This document shows positions 23,015 to 33,165 of a stretch of DNA of 64,000 nucleotides, piece after piece. The position numbers and the translations under genes were made by a program. Under the pieces are notes generated by a model. It was given only the letters and a program-made list of their open reading frames with translations. It was not told the origin of the DNA and made no database searches. Each line of letters begins with the position of its first letter. Within the stretch, counting starts at the first letter, position 1. Origin of the DNA: Protonemura montana (Eukaryota > Arthropoda > Insecta > Plecoptera > Nemouridae); contig OX387608.1 in the NCBI GenBank assembly GCA_947568835.1, forward strand, positions 3,634,001 to 3,698,000, read 5' to 3'.

Positions 23015-23622
23015 GATTGATTAGTGGGGTTGAAAGATGCGCTGTTTTGATAACGGGCCATGTGACACTGGTCTTATGGCGTCGGTGAATGAAAGGCTGA
23101 CAATGAACCTAACCTAGTCAAGAAGGGAGGAGGGGAAACCCGGTGTCGGCACGTAGCCTACTACTGTCGAAGAGCACCAAGGGGACCACTGGCTTAACGT
23201 CTCTTTCAAAGGACGGTACAACTCGAACAACAGGATTCCTCCACAAATCCATGCTGTCGAGAGGTTGATAAGCAAGGCGAGTGAAGTTGCTGTACTAACT
23301 TTCATCCCTTCAACCTCTCTCCCAAACAGAACTGGTCATGTGTATGATGGTCATTCAACCAATACCTGACCCAGCGCAGTGTTGCTTAACTTTCATCCAT
23401 CCGACCTCTCTCCCGAACAGAACTGGTCATGTGTATGATGGTTACCCATCCAATACCTGACCCAGCGCAGTGTTGCTTAACTTTCATCCCTCCAACCTCT
23501 CTCCCGAACAGAACTGGTCATGTGTATGATGGTCACCCATCCAATACCTGACCCAGCGCAGTGTTGCTTAACTTCGGTTCTCACGAGAATCTGTGTTTGT
23601 AACACGCCAAACCGTTCGGTAT
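23015..23622 (-). mobile_element. 5S-derived SINE, full-length structure
   Basis: On the minus strand it starts with the true 5S head (accgaacggtttggcgtgtt), has three head units, the body with tcgacagcatggatttgtgg and gacgttaagccagtgg-like domain, the segment with ggcacgtagcc in complement, and the 3' tail. It is a good reference copy for the family, about 600 bp with three heads. Confidence 0.9.
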
Positions 23623-24867
23623 TACTTCGTTTAGACAGAATTATAATTGCTATATTATTAGTTTTAGTAAACTCGATTTCATTTCCGTTTTAGATGAGCG
23701 TGGAATTTTATTGTCAGTTAATTAAATGCGAGGCATAGCGTAGTACAATATGTTTGAAACTCATCAACAGAAGTTTGGCTTCTCATTACTGCAGAGGTTC
23801 ATGTATTGCAAGTCTACGAGGTTTATTACACTAGAGGTTCTTGTGGTAAGAACGTAATGCCACGTTTCTCAATTGCTTTCTTTGATGTAATCTATTGAGC
23901 ACACGTTGCAAAGTAAAATCATTGAAAGTTGCACACAAAATAGTCAGAATAAAGTGTAAAAAAATACTGAAAAAAAAAGAGGACGACCTGCAAGATGGAT
24001 ATTTACAGTAATGTTGGTAGTATCTCAAGTGCTTTCGACTGTTCTCTATCGAACCCCGGTCCACGAACTCTCCCTGCAGGTGGTCTGACCAACCAAGCGA
24101 AACATTACAATGGAGGGGATCTAGCGTCTTGGGTGACTGACTTACGGCGTCGCGGCTCCAGAGGTCGACTGCCGTACTGAACTCAAATTACTGAATTTTC
24201 TTCGCCAGTTCGAAACGCGGGCAACTTCAATCGCACGACGTCACGGCGGTGAACTCGCGATTTGTACACAAAAGCCAATCATCTGATCGAAACCAGCTCA
24301 GAGATGAAAGCTACAACGACCAGCTAATGCATCAATAACAGAATGGGAACGTGAAAATGTCGGGAAATGTCTGCAATGCTTATTTTAAATGGCAATATAC
24401 TTTCTTGTCAAAGCCCGGAGTAAATATGTTTTACTATAACTTTCGACTGTGAGATTTTTGAAAACATACTTCAAGTTTTTGATTAGTTGAATGGGATTTT
24501 CGATTGATTTTGTTGAAAGTACCTCGGAAATAAGTTTTGAGATGCCGAAGCCATACGGTTTTATGTATGTATCGAAGTCGGAGATGCCGCTTCGTGGGCG
24601 ACGATACCATTCCTCAAACTTTCACAGTACAGCCCGTAATAATTGTGTTAGATTTTGTAATATAAGTCCAAATGTAAACTGGAATGTTTAAAATAAGAGC
24701 TATCATGGATCTCCTCACAGTCTTTAAGAAAAATTCATCTACAAGTGCTAATTGGTGAGAAGGCAGCGCGTCGGCCATTTTGGATTGCAATTTTAAACGT
24801 GAAAATACTGCGGACAAGACCTTACCCGAAATGGTCTAAGACCCAGAGGGTCTACTCGCAAATAGCA
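23623..24867. other. Unannotated stretch
   Basis: Short open frames only; nothing recognised. Confidence 0.4.
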
Positions 24868-25020
24868 TAGCAGTTAGCACAAGCACAAGCACAAGCACAA
24901 GCACAGACAGAGCGTAAGGAAGTTGGTATATTTTAACATTTTTAAATGCCATGCTTATGCACGTTGTGTTGATTGTGTGCAGTCTCATATGATAGCCAAG
25001 TTAAGATCCTTGTGCGTTTT
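24868..25020 (+). repeat. Leader and single 73-bp unit of the composite repeat
   Basis: An agcaca-type hexamer run (24868-24906) is followed by gaagttggtatattttaaca and tgattgtgtgcagtctcata. This is the same leader and unit as the 73-bp array at 10325-11075. Confidence 0.85.
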
Positions 25021-25680
25021 GCTTGTGCTTGTGCTTGTGCTTGTGCTTGTGCTAGTTCTTATGTGCTATGCTAGTGCTTGTGCTAGTGCTTATGCTATTG
25101 CTAGTGCTTATGCTATTGCTATTGCTGTTGCTGTTGCTAGTGCTTGTGCTAGTGCTAGTGCTTGTGCTACTGCTTGTGCTTGTGCTTGTGCTAGTGCTAA
25201 TGCTAGTGCTTGTGCTAGTGCTTGTGCTAGTGCTTGTGCTTGTGCTTGTGCTAGTGCTAGTGCTAGTGCTAGTGCTTGTGCTTGTGCTAGTGCTAGTGCT
25301 AGTGCTTGTGCTTGTGCTTGTGCTTGTGCTTGTGCTAGTGCTAGTGCTAGTGCTTGTGCTTGTGCTTGTGCTTGTGCCAGTGCTTGTGCTAGTGCTAGTG
25401 CTTGTGCTAGTGCTTGTGCTAGTGCTTGTGCTTGTGCTTGTGCTAGTGCTTGTGCTAGTGCTAGTGCTAGTGCTTGTGCTTGTGCTAGTGCTAGTGCTAG
25501 TGCTTGTGCTTGTGCTTGTGCTAGTGCTTATGCTATTGCTATTGCTAGTGCTAGTGCTTGTGCTAGTGCTAGTGCTTGTGCTTGTGCTAGTGCTAGTGCT
25601 TGTGCTAGTGCTAGTGCTAGTGCCAGTGCTTGTGCTTGTGCTTGTGCTAGTGCTTGTGCTTGTGCTTGTGCTTATTCTAT
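25020..25680 (+). repeat. Hexamer array (gtgctt/gtgcta), about 110 units
   Basis: Almost uninterrupted gtgctt and gtgcta hexamers with occasional tatgct and attgct. Frames remain open, giving Ala/Cys/Ser- and Leu/Val-only peptides of 261-350 residues. These follow from the six-base period and are not evidence of a gene. Confidence 0.95.
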
Positions 25681-26429
25681 GGGTGGACCTTTATTTCAAG
25701 AACCTTTCCTCACTCAACATCACGCTACCATCGCCACTGTCATCCCATTGTTTAACAGAACTAGTTCTGCATCATGGCCGTGCAGTATACCGGCCACCCT
25801 CTTTTCCCCCCAACGAAGCACGCTCACGCCATTCCCGTGTTCCCGGTTTTTAGCGCGCGACGTCTGGACTGCGACGACGCCTTGGACTGCGATTTACTGC
25901 CCGCGCCGAGGGATAAGGTCCAGACCCTCGGAGGCCGTTTCCCCAAGCTTTTATTTACTATTATGTCCCGTGTGACTAGCTCCAGTGATAACGACACAGA
26001 CCAGGCCGTTGGGAAAAACCGCAATTCACGGTTTCAACGGGCGGCAAGTTTGTCTGGATTATCAACGTTTGGCGCGGCCATGTTGGACATCGCTACTGGA
26101 ATCACTGTTTTGTGTCGCTACGGATCGGTCACTTTTAGATTCTGTGGAAATGGTTCGAAATCGATAAACGCAACGATTGCGAGCTGCCTCAAATGCAGTT
26201 CACGAAATCATCAAGTTGGTAAAAAAAAATACATTTCAAAACTTAATTTTTTTCCACATAAGCCTACAAACCAGAATAAGGAGTGAAAAGTCGTTCAGAA
26301 CAGAATATTAAATCACAATAAAAATGCTACGAACAGAAAAACACGGCCAACTAATATTAAACAGCACTTTGAACAGAGATAAAATAATGACAGCCGTTAA
26401 ACAAAATTCCATTTGAGTAACAAACCAGT
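25681..26429. other. Unannotated stretch
   Basis: An open frame on the plus strand (to 26284) has no recognisable domain. Confidence 0.4.
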
Positions 26430-26565
26430 GCCTTTCATTATTATGAACACTATAACCGTCTCAAAAATTGATGCCCAAACGGGGACTCGAACCCCGATCT
26501 CAACCTGTCGCGGGTGTTGCTCTAAACCATTGAGCTACTTGGACACTGGCTTTTTGAGACTATTT
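26430..26565 (-). mobile_element. Second copy of the tRNA-bearing inverted-repeat element
   Basis: The arm aacactataaccgtctcaaa (about 26448-26467) and the arm ctttttgagactattttagt (about 26550-26569) flank the tRNA-like sequence as imperfect inverted repeats. The body beyond the left arm differs from that of the plus-strand copy, so only the arms and the tRNA are conserved between the two loci. Confidence 0.45.
26472..26544 (-). tRNA. tRNA-like gene or pseudogene, sister copy in the opposite orientation
   Basis: Same family as the copy at 28953-29025, with the same acceptor, D-arm and T-arm. Box B here is canonical (GGTTCGAGTCC). The anticodon stem has only three good pairs and position 33 is again G, so decoding is unlikely. 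The flanking tctcaaaaagccagt before and tcaatttttgagacgg after are shared with the sister copy, showing that flank and tRNA moved together. Confidence 0.5.
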
Positions 26566-26718
26566 TAGTGTATTTGATGACAATGACAGATCTCCAAGGA
26601 GTAAAACCAAGAGGCTGTGAATACTCACAGTCACTCTGATTCTAGTGACGCTATATCACGTCACAACCTGTCAATCTCGAGTAACTACAATTTGACGTTG
26701 AATTCGTTGCTGTATTAG

Positions 26719-26881
26719 GATGAAATCTTATTTAAATTGCAAACGCTTGCAATGCGCGGGGTATTTTATTATTATCAACACTATAACCGTCTGGGCATCA
26801 ATTTTTGAGACGTTAATAGTGTTTATAATAATAAAATACCCCGCTCATTGCAAGCGTTTGCAATTTAAATAAGATTTCATC
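26719..26881. repeat. 163-bp near-perfect hairpin derived from the tRNA-bearing element
   Basis: Arms of about 72 bp (26719-26791 and 26809-26881) are reverse complements with few mismatches. They start gatgaaatcttatttaaatt and end in its complement. The short centre holds gggcatcaatttttgaga, the 3' junction of the tRNA element without the tRNA, so it looks like a deletion or head-to-head derivative. Confidence 0.7.
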
Positions 26882-27659
26882 TAAACCAGTGCCTTATGAA
26901 ATCATCACCAACCTTTCATTTAAATTTGTGACATCAACAATCTATTTTAAATCAGTGTCAACTTGAAGAGAGGGTAAAGAGAGGGGTGAGATTAGGAATG
27001 TAAGACGCCTGATCATATTAGTCTCGTTCTGCGTTAATTTCAGACATCAAAGTTGCCGTCCTCCATTTCCGGATTCCTGGAATTCGCTTTGCGACAAACA
27101 AACGAAATTAGGGAGACACAGATGCAAAGTGTCTCGGGTAATAAAACAAAATGAAAAAGACCCCCTCCCTCCCCCCCCCCCCCCCCCTCCCCTTCTTAAA
27201 ACCGTGTAAGGTCCTCGAGAATGCAATTGTTATCTCGCCAGGAAGATGGTCTGCAATAACAGTGAAAAGAAGACATGAAAATTACGACAAAAGTTCCTGC
27301 GAAGAACTGATTGACACAGATCTTATTAAAGAATGTAACAAGTTTGAGGTTAGAGGTCTTCGTCGTGCTAAGCTGGTTTAGAATATGAGCGACCACCGAC
27401 TCAAAGTTCGGTCTTATTATGTAGTTACTTGCATTGTCTTGGGAAGTAAAGGTTCACTTTCTTGACTGCTAATGTGTGACCAGTTCGGGCACAACAACCA
27501 TTCTTGCGCAGTGGAGGACCGTTTATTGGATGAGCGTAGCGAGCGAGCTGAACACTCAATTTGACTACGCAGAAAAAAAATTCCCATTGATTTTTTTTTG
27601 TTTGTATTTTTGTGTTTTTTTCGCGCGTTTTCTGGCTGGAAGGTAGGACCGATTTGAAT
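26882..27659. other. Unannotated stretch with poly-C
   Basis: A 17-C run at 27171-27187. Nothing else recognised. Confidence 0.4.
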
Positions 27660-27880
27660 TACATTTGCAGACGACCACTAAAATCACTCTGATAACAATT
27701 CGCCGAGGATTTAATTTTTTTTATAAGATTTTTACCAAATTTGTTGATGTTTTGCAATATTCTTAACTGAATAAATGGCAAAACACTGAAGACAAAAAAG
27801 CTAACATATAAGCCCCATTGTGAAGTTATCACGCCTAGAAATAACAGATCTTCATCCTCAACAATTCTCATGGTTGCCAT
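27660..27880 (-). CDS. Candidate first coding exon, unrecognised membrane-type protein
   Basis: I do not recognise this protein. An ATG frame opens at 27880 (second ATG at 27871) and reads MATMRIVEDEDLLFLGVITS followed by a hydrophobic stretch (about residues 24-37, FFVFSVLPF) that could be a membrane segment or signal anchor. It runs 73 codons to a stop, but possible splice donors lie inside it: a GTAAAA after about codon 48 and a weaker GTTAAG near codon 38. The true exon end is therefore unknown. What argues for it is the context: on the same strand the upstream DNA is CpG-rich and holds an ETS-type ACTTCCGG site about 105 bp before the ATG, and three RFX X-box-like sites sit at and just upstream of the start. 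It could equally be a chance open frame. The coordinates span the open frame. Confidence 0.27.
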
Positions 27881-27930
27881 GGTAACCAGAGTTTGTTACC
27901 ATGGTAACCAGAGTTTGTTGCTATGACAAC
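27873..27930. promoter_or_regulatory. Three X-box-like (RFX) motifs at exact 22-bp spacing
   Basis: GTTGCCATGGTAAC (27873-27886), GTTACCATGGTAAC (27895-27908) and GTTGCTATGACAAC (27917-27930). The first two fit the RFX consensus GTNRCC-N(0-3)-RGYAAC on both half-sites; the third is degenerate. The constant 22-bp step, with a shared spacer containing agagtttgtt, shows a small tandem duplication. RFX factors drive ciliary genes in animals, with X-boxes typically near the start codon; here the first motif overlaps a candidate ATG on the minus strand. Binding is inferred. Confidence 0.55.
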
Positions 27931-28080
27931 TCATACTTGGCGACGGCGACAGTAGCCGGATGCGAGTTTCGCGCGGCGTAGACCGGAAGTAGCGTCATTG
28001 TCGCGAGCAGTTAAAGGGGTTGGAGGGGAGGGTGCTAAGGGTTGGAGGGGAGGGCAGGGTGCGCGCGCAGGTATAATGCA
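27931..28080 (-). promoter_or_regulatory. CpG-rich putative core promoter with ETS-type site and G-rich repeat
   Basis: A CpG-dense stretch with CCGGAAGT at 27983-27990 (ACTTCCGG on the minus strand), a nearby TGACG half-site, and at about 28017-28066 a G-rich direct repeat (gggttggaggggaggg twice) with G-quadruplex potential. No TATA box is evident. It fits a CpG-rich promoter feeding the minus-strand candidate exon that ends at 27880. Inferred only. Confidence 0.35.
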
Positions 28081-28924
28081 CTAATGTTGATCAACATTAC
28101 CATCATGTTAATTTACCCGGGGTATTAAAACCTTCTCTGTTTTGTTCTGCTTCCTGTTTTCACGGCGCCCTGGAGCCGCAACTTGCTTCGCAGCACGAGA
28201 TTTTGAAAGCGATGCAAGTGGAAAGAAAACAACTGCTTGTGTTAATGCAGCGCGTGCCTGATACTTCGTCACGTGTGCAGACAAAATGTGGAAGAAATCG
28301 AAAGAACAGAAGAAAGCGACTGTCATACACTGGGATTAATTTGAGTTCGCTACTTTCTGGGCTTCTCATACCAACCTAGAAAACATGACACCATGATGCT
28401 ACTGTTAACTATCTGATTTAAAAGCAACAAAATAATGATTTTTTTTGGTTGAAACATTTAATAATTTCAGGAAAAAAAAATTATAAAAAAAAAACAAAAA
28501 TATTTACCAACCAAAGTTCAAAAGTATATATTTTTGGATTACTTTTAACTTTGATCAGGTTTGGCAGGAAACCAAGCTCGCAAACTGCTCTTTGGCAGCC
28601 ATTGCTAGAATCCGCTAGTGTACGGTAGGTATTTAGCAGAAGTCATTAGGACTTTTAGTTTTGTATTTAAGTTCTTATTTTTCAATTGATTTAGGTTCAC
28701 GTAAATAAACTGATCAATTCACAAAGAATTTAAATGCGAGATGTATTGTTCCTTCATAATTTCCTGGTTGATTTCAAACTCCCCGGTGAAGACTGGCTTT
28801 ATTTTACATTCTAAAGTTGGCAATGTGTAGTCAGAGTCCACCGGGCTGTGGCAAGGTAGGGCTAACACGACTGTAAAAATGGGAAGAAACTCCTACACCT
28901 TGGAGATCCGTCATTCTCAACAAA
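28081..28924. other. Unannotated stretch
   Basis: Short minus-strand open frames (28108-28369) have no recognised domain; A-rich runs at 28440-28500. Confidence 0.4.
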
Positions 28925-29107
28925 TATACTAAAATCGTCTCAAAAAGCCAGTGTCCAAGTAGCTCAATTGGTTAGAGCAACACCCGCGATAGGTGGAGAT
29001 CGGGGTTTGAGTCCCCGTTTGGGCATCAATTTTTGAGACGGTTCTAGTGTTGATAATAATTTAAAAAAACGCCCATTGCAAGCGTTTGCAATTTAAATAA
29101 GATTTCA
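28925..29107 (+). mobile_element. tRNA-bearing short inverted-repeat element plus body
   Basis: The tRNA-like sequence is bracketed by an inverted repeat: actaaaatcgtctcaaaaa on the left against tttttgagacggttctagt on the right, nearly matching as reverse complements. Beyond the right arm a body segment containing cattgcaagcgtttgcaat and ending aagatttca recurs at 26719-26881. It reads as a tRNA-headed SINE or a MITE that captured a tRNA. Confidence 0.5.
28953..29025 (+). tRNA. tRNA-like gene or pseudogene inside a small inverted-repeat element
   Basis: The 73 nt fold as a tRNA. The acceptor stem GTCCAAG pairs with TTTGGGC (two G-U pairs), the D-arm GCTC/GAGC is perfect, and the T-arm CGGGG/CCCCG is perfect. 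Box A (TAGCTCAATTGG) is intact and box B (GGTTTGAGTCC) nearly so. The anticodon arm is poor: one mismatch, and G instead of U at position 33, with nominal anticodon CGA. That argues against decoding and for a Pol III-driven pseudogene. A diverged inverted copy lies at 26472-26544. Confidence 0.5.
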
Positions 29108-30634
29108 CATAAGGTTGAAAGCAGTTATGACATTTTTATAATAACACAAGAATCTCACAAATATAAAACAATTACCTTGTCTAGGCATCCTAAATGCATC
29201 TTAGAAAAATCAAGATCAATAAAGATATTCCCGAAAACCTGGTGATATTATGTAATGAGAATAAACAACATCTACATAAAACTTAACACTAGGGGTAAAT
29301 AAAATAGTCATATTAATAAGTTATTTAGACTCAGACCGTCATAAAAATCACCAAAAAATACTGCTATTGCATTGTATAACTTCCTTCCGAAACAGATTAA
29401 ATGCATTACAGACTTTTCCAAATTCAACTAAAAATTAATTGCACACTTGCTTGAATTATCACCGTACTCCATCAGAGAATTCACAGTCAAGCAATCACTC
29501 ATTTATTAATCAGTTTGTCTCACCTGGAAATAGGAACTAGTATTAGTTATAATTGTAATAAGTATTAGATGTATTGTAAAAATTAAATTAACTGTAAAAC
29601 AATATATTTTGTAAAAACAAATAAATAACCAACTAACTACACCAAAGAGTGCTTATAGGTGAGATAAAGTAGACATGGATCTCGAAACAATAATTGTGAT
29701 TTCTCTGACTTTATCAAAGTTTCCCGCAAGTCTGAAGATGGATCTGTTACTTCATGCCACAAGAATCTTATCATTGCCTCGACGCTGCCATCTCAACTAT
29801 CACTTTCCTGGCAACAACTTGATTAGAAGGCCTTGGATTCATTTGTAAAACAAATAGCAATTAAATTCGAGAGCCTAATTGTTTTGCAAGTCTCGGGTTA
29901 AACGCGCACAAAGTTTCAGTCTCATTACACTTCAATTATACCAAGAAAACAGAGTCAGACTTGCATTTTGTGCAAAGACGGCCAAAGTTGCGCGAAGAAA
30001 TCCGAAATTCCACGAAGAAATCCGAAGTTGTACGAAAACAGCCGAAATTAAGCGACAAACACCGAAGTTAAATACGAACTTGTGGGTTTATAGAATTGAC
30101 AGCACGACGCCACTGGACTCTGGTTGATTCCAATCGTCCGTTGTCCTGGCGACAACCTCCCCGACCCCCTACTCACACCCCTCTTGGCAGGGAGGCTTTA
30201 GCTTGTATCGCCCGCGTGGGTGGGCGGCGATAAAATCTTACGACCAAACATTATCAGCTGGGTATTATGAACCCTTTGCAAGCCGGCCTCCGGGTGAGGG
30301 GGGCGGGAGGAGGAGGAAAGGGGGGGGGGGGATACAAATTGGATTCCGTTCCCTCGCCGGCAGAGTTCGTTCGTAAATCACCCGAATATTTGACTGCCGT
30401 CCACAAAAGCAGCCGAGGTTTTTAGCTGCGAAATGCTCTACTCTATGACAACCGTGTTATTAACGTCGGAAACATGTAAATGTTGTGGATTGCCGAAGAT
30501 GTGCTACAAGGGGTGGGGGGGGGGGGGGGGGGGGGATTGAAGCTGACTTTACATTCGTAGAAAAAGTGTGAAGTGGATGGCGTTTTATGACGCTGTCTAA
30601 AACAGGGTATGCTGTGTTACATGACTGTACCTGT
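29108..30634. other. Unannotated stretch with short repeats and G-runs
   Basis: At about 29980-30085 five degenerate 20-bp units (ccgaaattccacgaagaaat type) occur in tandem. G-runs lie at 30300-30332 and a 21-G run at 30515-30535. No exon recognised. Confidence 0.5.
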
Positions 30635-30635
30635 A

Positions 30636-31640
30636 GATCTCAAATAACCATGGGTAGTGCATAGGATCCAGCCAGCTGATCTCAAATAACCTGGATAGAG
30701 CATAGGATCCAGCCAGCTGATCTCAAATAACCTGGATAGAGCATAGGATCCAGCCAGCTGATCTCAAATAACCTGGATAGAGCATAGGATCCAGCCAGCT
30801 GATCTCAAATAACCTGGAAAGAGCATAGGATCCAGCCAGCTGATCTCAAATAACCTGGATAGAGCATAGGATCCAGCCAGCTGATCTCAAATAACCTGGA
30901 TAGAGCATAGGATCCAGCCAGCTGATCTCAAATAACCTGGATAGAGCATAGGATTCAGACAGCTGATATCAAATAACTTGGATAGACCATAGGATCCAGG
31001 CAGCTGATATCAAATAACCTGGATAGAGCATAGGATCCAGGCAGCTGATATCAAATAACCTGGATAGAGCATAGGATCCAGGCAGCTGATATCAAATAAC
31101 CTAGATAGAGCATAGGATTCAGCCAGCCGGTCTCAAATAACCTGGATAGAGCATAGGATCCAGCCAGCTGATCTCAAATAACCTGTATAGAGCATAGGAT
31201 CCAGTCAGCTGGTCTCAAATAACCTGGATAGACCACAGGATCCAGCCAGTTGATCTCAAAATAACCTGGATAGAGCATAGGATCCAGCCAGCTGATCTCA
31301 AATAACCTGGATAGAGCATAGGATCCAGCCAGCTGATCTCAAATAACCTGAATAGAGTATAGGACCCAGCCAGCTGATCAAAATAGAAGTCAGGCAATCC
31401 CCTGTTGGCAACAGGTAGGAGTCCCTAAATCCGAGGTGTGCCTTTGACTTTAATGCTAATTTCAGAGTTTTTTTAAACGTTTTCAACCAATTTTTATCAT
31501 TAAAGTGGTGAAAACTACCACTGAAAACACTTAAAATAGCACGGGCTCTTTGAGGGACTCAGGGACTCTCAAGATGGCGGCTTTGGCTTCAAAGTCTCTC
31601 CATGGCAACCGCTATTCAGGTTATTTGAGACCAGAGATAA
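30636..31640 (-). mobile_element. MITE-like element with 41-bp array A5 and complete flank
   Basis: The array occupies 30636-31380 (about 18 copies). The flank has gttggcaacaggtaggagtc, agcacgggctctttgaggga, caagatggcggctttggctt, and it closes with gctattcaggttatttgaga at about 31610-31630. This is the inverse of the array's start tctcaaataacctgg and gives the best-preserved inverted-terminus structure in the window. Confidence 0.88.
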
Positions 31641-31991
31641 CCAGGTTAGGTTATTTGTATAAATCTTTTTTTTTTGGGTTGGGAACAGCCTTACATGTGA
31701 GATAAGAAAGAGATAGAACACGGTAGAGCGTTAAGGTAAGAATGGACATGAGTATAAATTTATCACAAGAAAGTTGGGAAGGGGATGAAATTCTCGAAAG
31801 AGGTGTTGGTAAGTGGAATGGGTTAGATTTAGTGAATGAAGAAACGATGAAAAATACGAAGAGTTTCAGAAAATGGGGAAAAAAGACGCTGTGAAAAAGC
31901 TATATTAAATATGTTTACAAGCATGAATATTATATTGTGAAAAATGTGGAAAATATCGTCGTGAAACGTGTATTAAATGTTGACAATTACT
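31641..31991. other. Unannotated AT-rich stretch
   Basis: Nothing recognised. Confidence 0.4.
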
Positions 31992-32307
31992 AAATTGAGA
32001 AGCTCTGTCAGGCGATCTCAGCATCTCCATGGCTACCAAACGTTGAATCTACCATTGAACCTCCTATGCTAGGCCATGATATACCCGTGGTAACATAAGA
32101 TAGCAGAATTGAGAAGCTCTGTTAGGCAATCTCAGCATCTCTATGGCTACCAAACATTGAATCTACCATTGAACATCCTATGCTAGGCCATGATATACCC
32201 GTGGTAACATAAGATAGCAGAATTGAGAAGCTCTGTCAGGCGATCTCAGCATCTCCATGGCTACCAAACATTGAATCTACCATTGAACCTCCTATGCTAG
32301 GCCATTA
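31992..32307 (+). repeat. 114-bp tandem repeat, 2.8 copies
   Basis: Units start attgagaagctctgtcaggc at 31994, 32108 and 32222, and contain catgatatacccgtggtaac. Very few differences between copies indicate recent duplication. Confidence 0.95.
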
Positions 32308-32570
32308 TTATTTCCCAAAACACCGCGATTGGCCGACTCCATACAAGATTGGACGGGCGCCAAATTGGCCCTGTTGTGATGGTGTAAAAATGTCAACTAC
32401 ATCCAAGTCAAACGACTCGGCATTCTAGTATCTGTAATCTTGCTGGCCGTGCATGCAAGGATGTTTGACAGCAGATAGCGCCACCGCCCAGTGGGTGGCC
32501 TTGAAGCAGAGAGATCCAGTCGGCCGGTGCCACGTGTCCGTTACTTTCTTTGTATAGAATACAAGTTACA
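32308..32570. other. Unannotated stretch
   Basis: Nothing recognised. Confidence 0.4.
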
Positions 32571-32996
32571 ACCGTTGAGTGTAGGTTCTAGGTAGAGAAA
32601 CAACGTCAATGTTACAGTCTCTGCGTGAAAGATGGCCGCCAAATGACTACCTTACCGACAAAAATGCAGAGTACCGGAACATCACGTTAAGTGGAGCCAC
32701 TGTCGTCTGAATTTTAATTTCGATATTTCTCGTAGGTTAACTCGCTTTTGAGACTTTTCATGCTCAAAAAATCTCCATCAATGTTTAACTCAATGATTGA
32801 TATGTGCGTAACAATGTTAAATAGCGAGTAACCTACGATAAATATCAAAATTAAATTTCTTACGACAGTGGCTCAACTTAACGTGATGTTCTGGTAATCT
32901 GCATTTTTGTCGGTAAGGTAGTCATTTGGCGGCCATCTTCACGCAGAGACTGTAACATTGACGTTGTTTCTCTACCTAGAACCTACACTCAACGGT
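32571..32996. mobile_element. Foldback element with about 176-bp inverted arms
   Basis: The left arm (32571-32746) starts accgttgagtgtaggttcta. The right arm (32821-32996) ends with its complement. The arms share ctttcacgcagagac-like, gatggccgccaaatgac and gacaaaaatgcagagtacc in inverted order. The spacer is about 74 bp. No transposase frame is present. Diverged arms recur at 33040-33165, 50735-50880 and 58556-58700. Confidence 0.88.
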
Positions 32997-33039
32997 ACTT
33001 CTATAGCGCATATGTTAAACTTTCTTGGCGAAAATTGCG

Positions 33040-33165
33040 GCCAAAGACTGCTTTACCGCGACAAAATATCGGATGAAGTAGATGGAGGCACCATCGTTTC
33101 AAGTGTCAGAAATTTCGCTTCGTTATTTCTCGCAGATTACTCGCATTTGAGACTGGTTTACACTC
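33040..33165 (-). mobile_element. Diverged arm of the foldback family
   Basis: The sequences ggccaaagactgctttaccg, ttatttctcgcagattactc and gcatttgagactgg parallel the copy at 58556-58700 in reverse orientation. It sits directly beside the intact foldback. Confidence 0.6.

Noticed and set aside
24923-25975. 350- and 261-codon open frames (Ala/Cys/Ser- and Leu/Val-rich)
   Set aside because: They are the direct translation of a six-base repeat, which cannot hit a stop in these frames.
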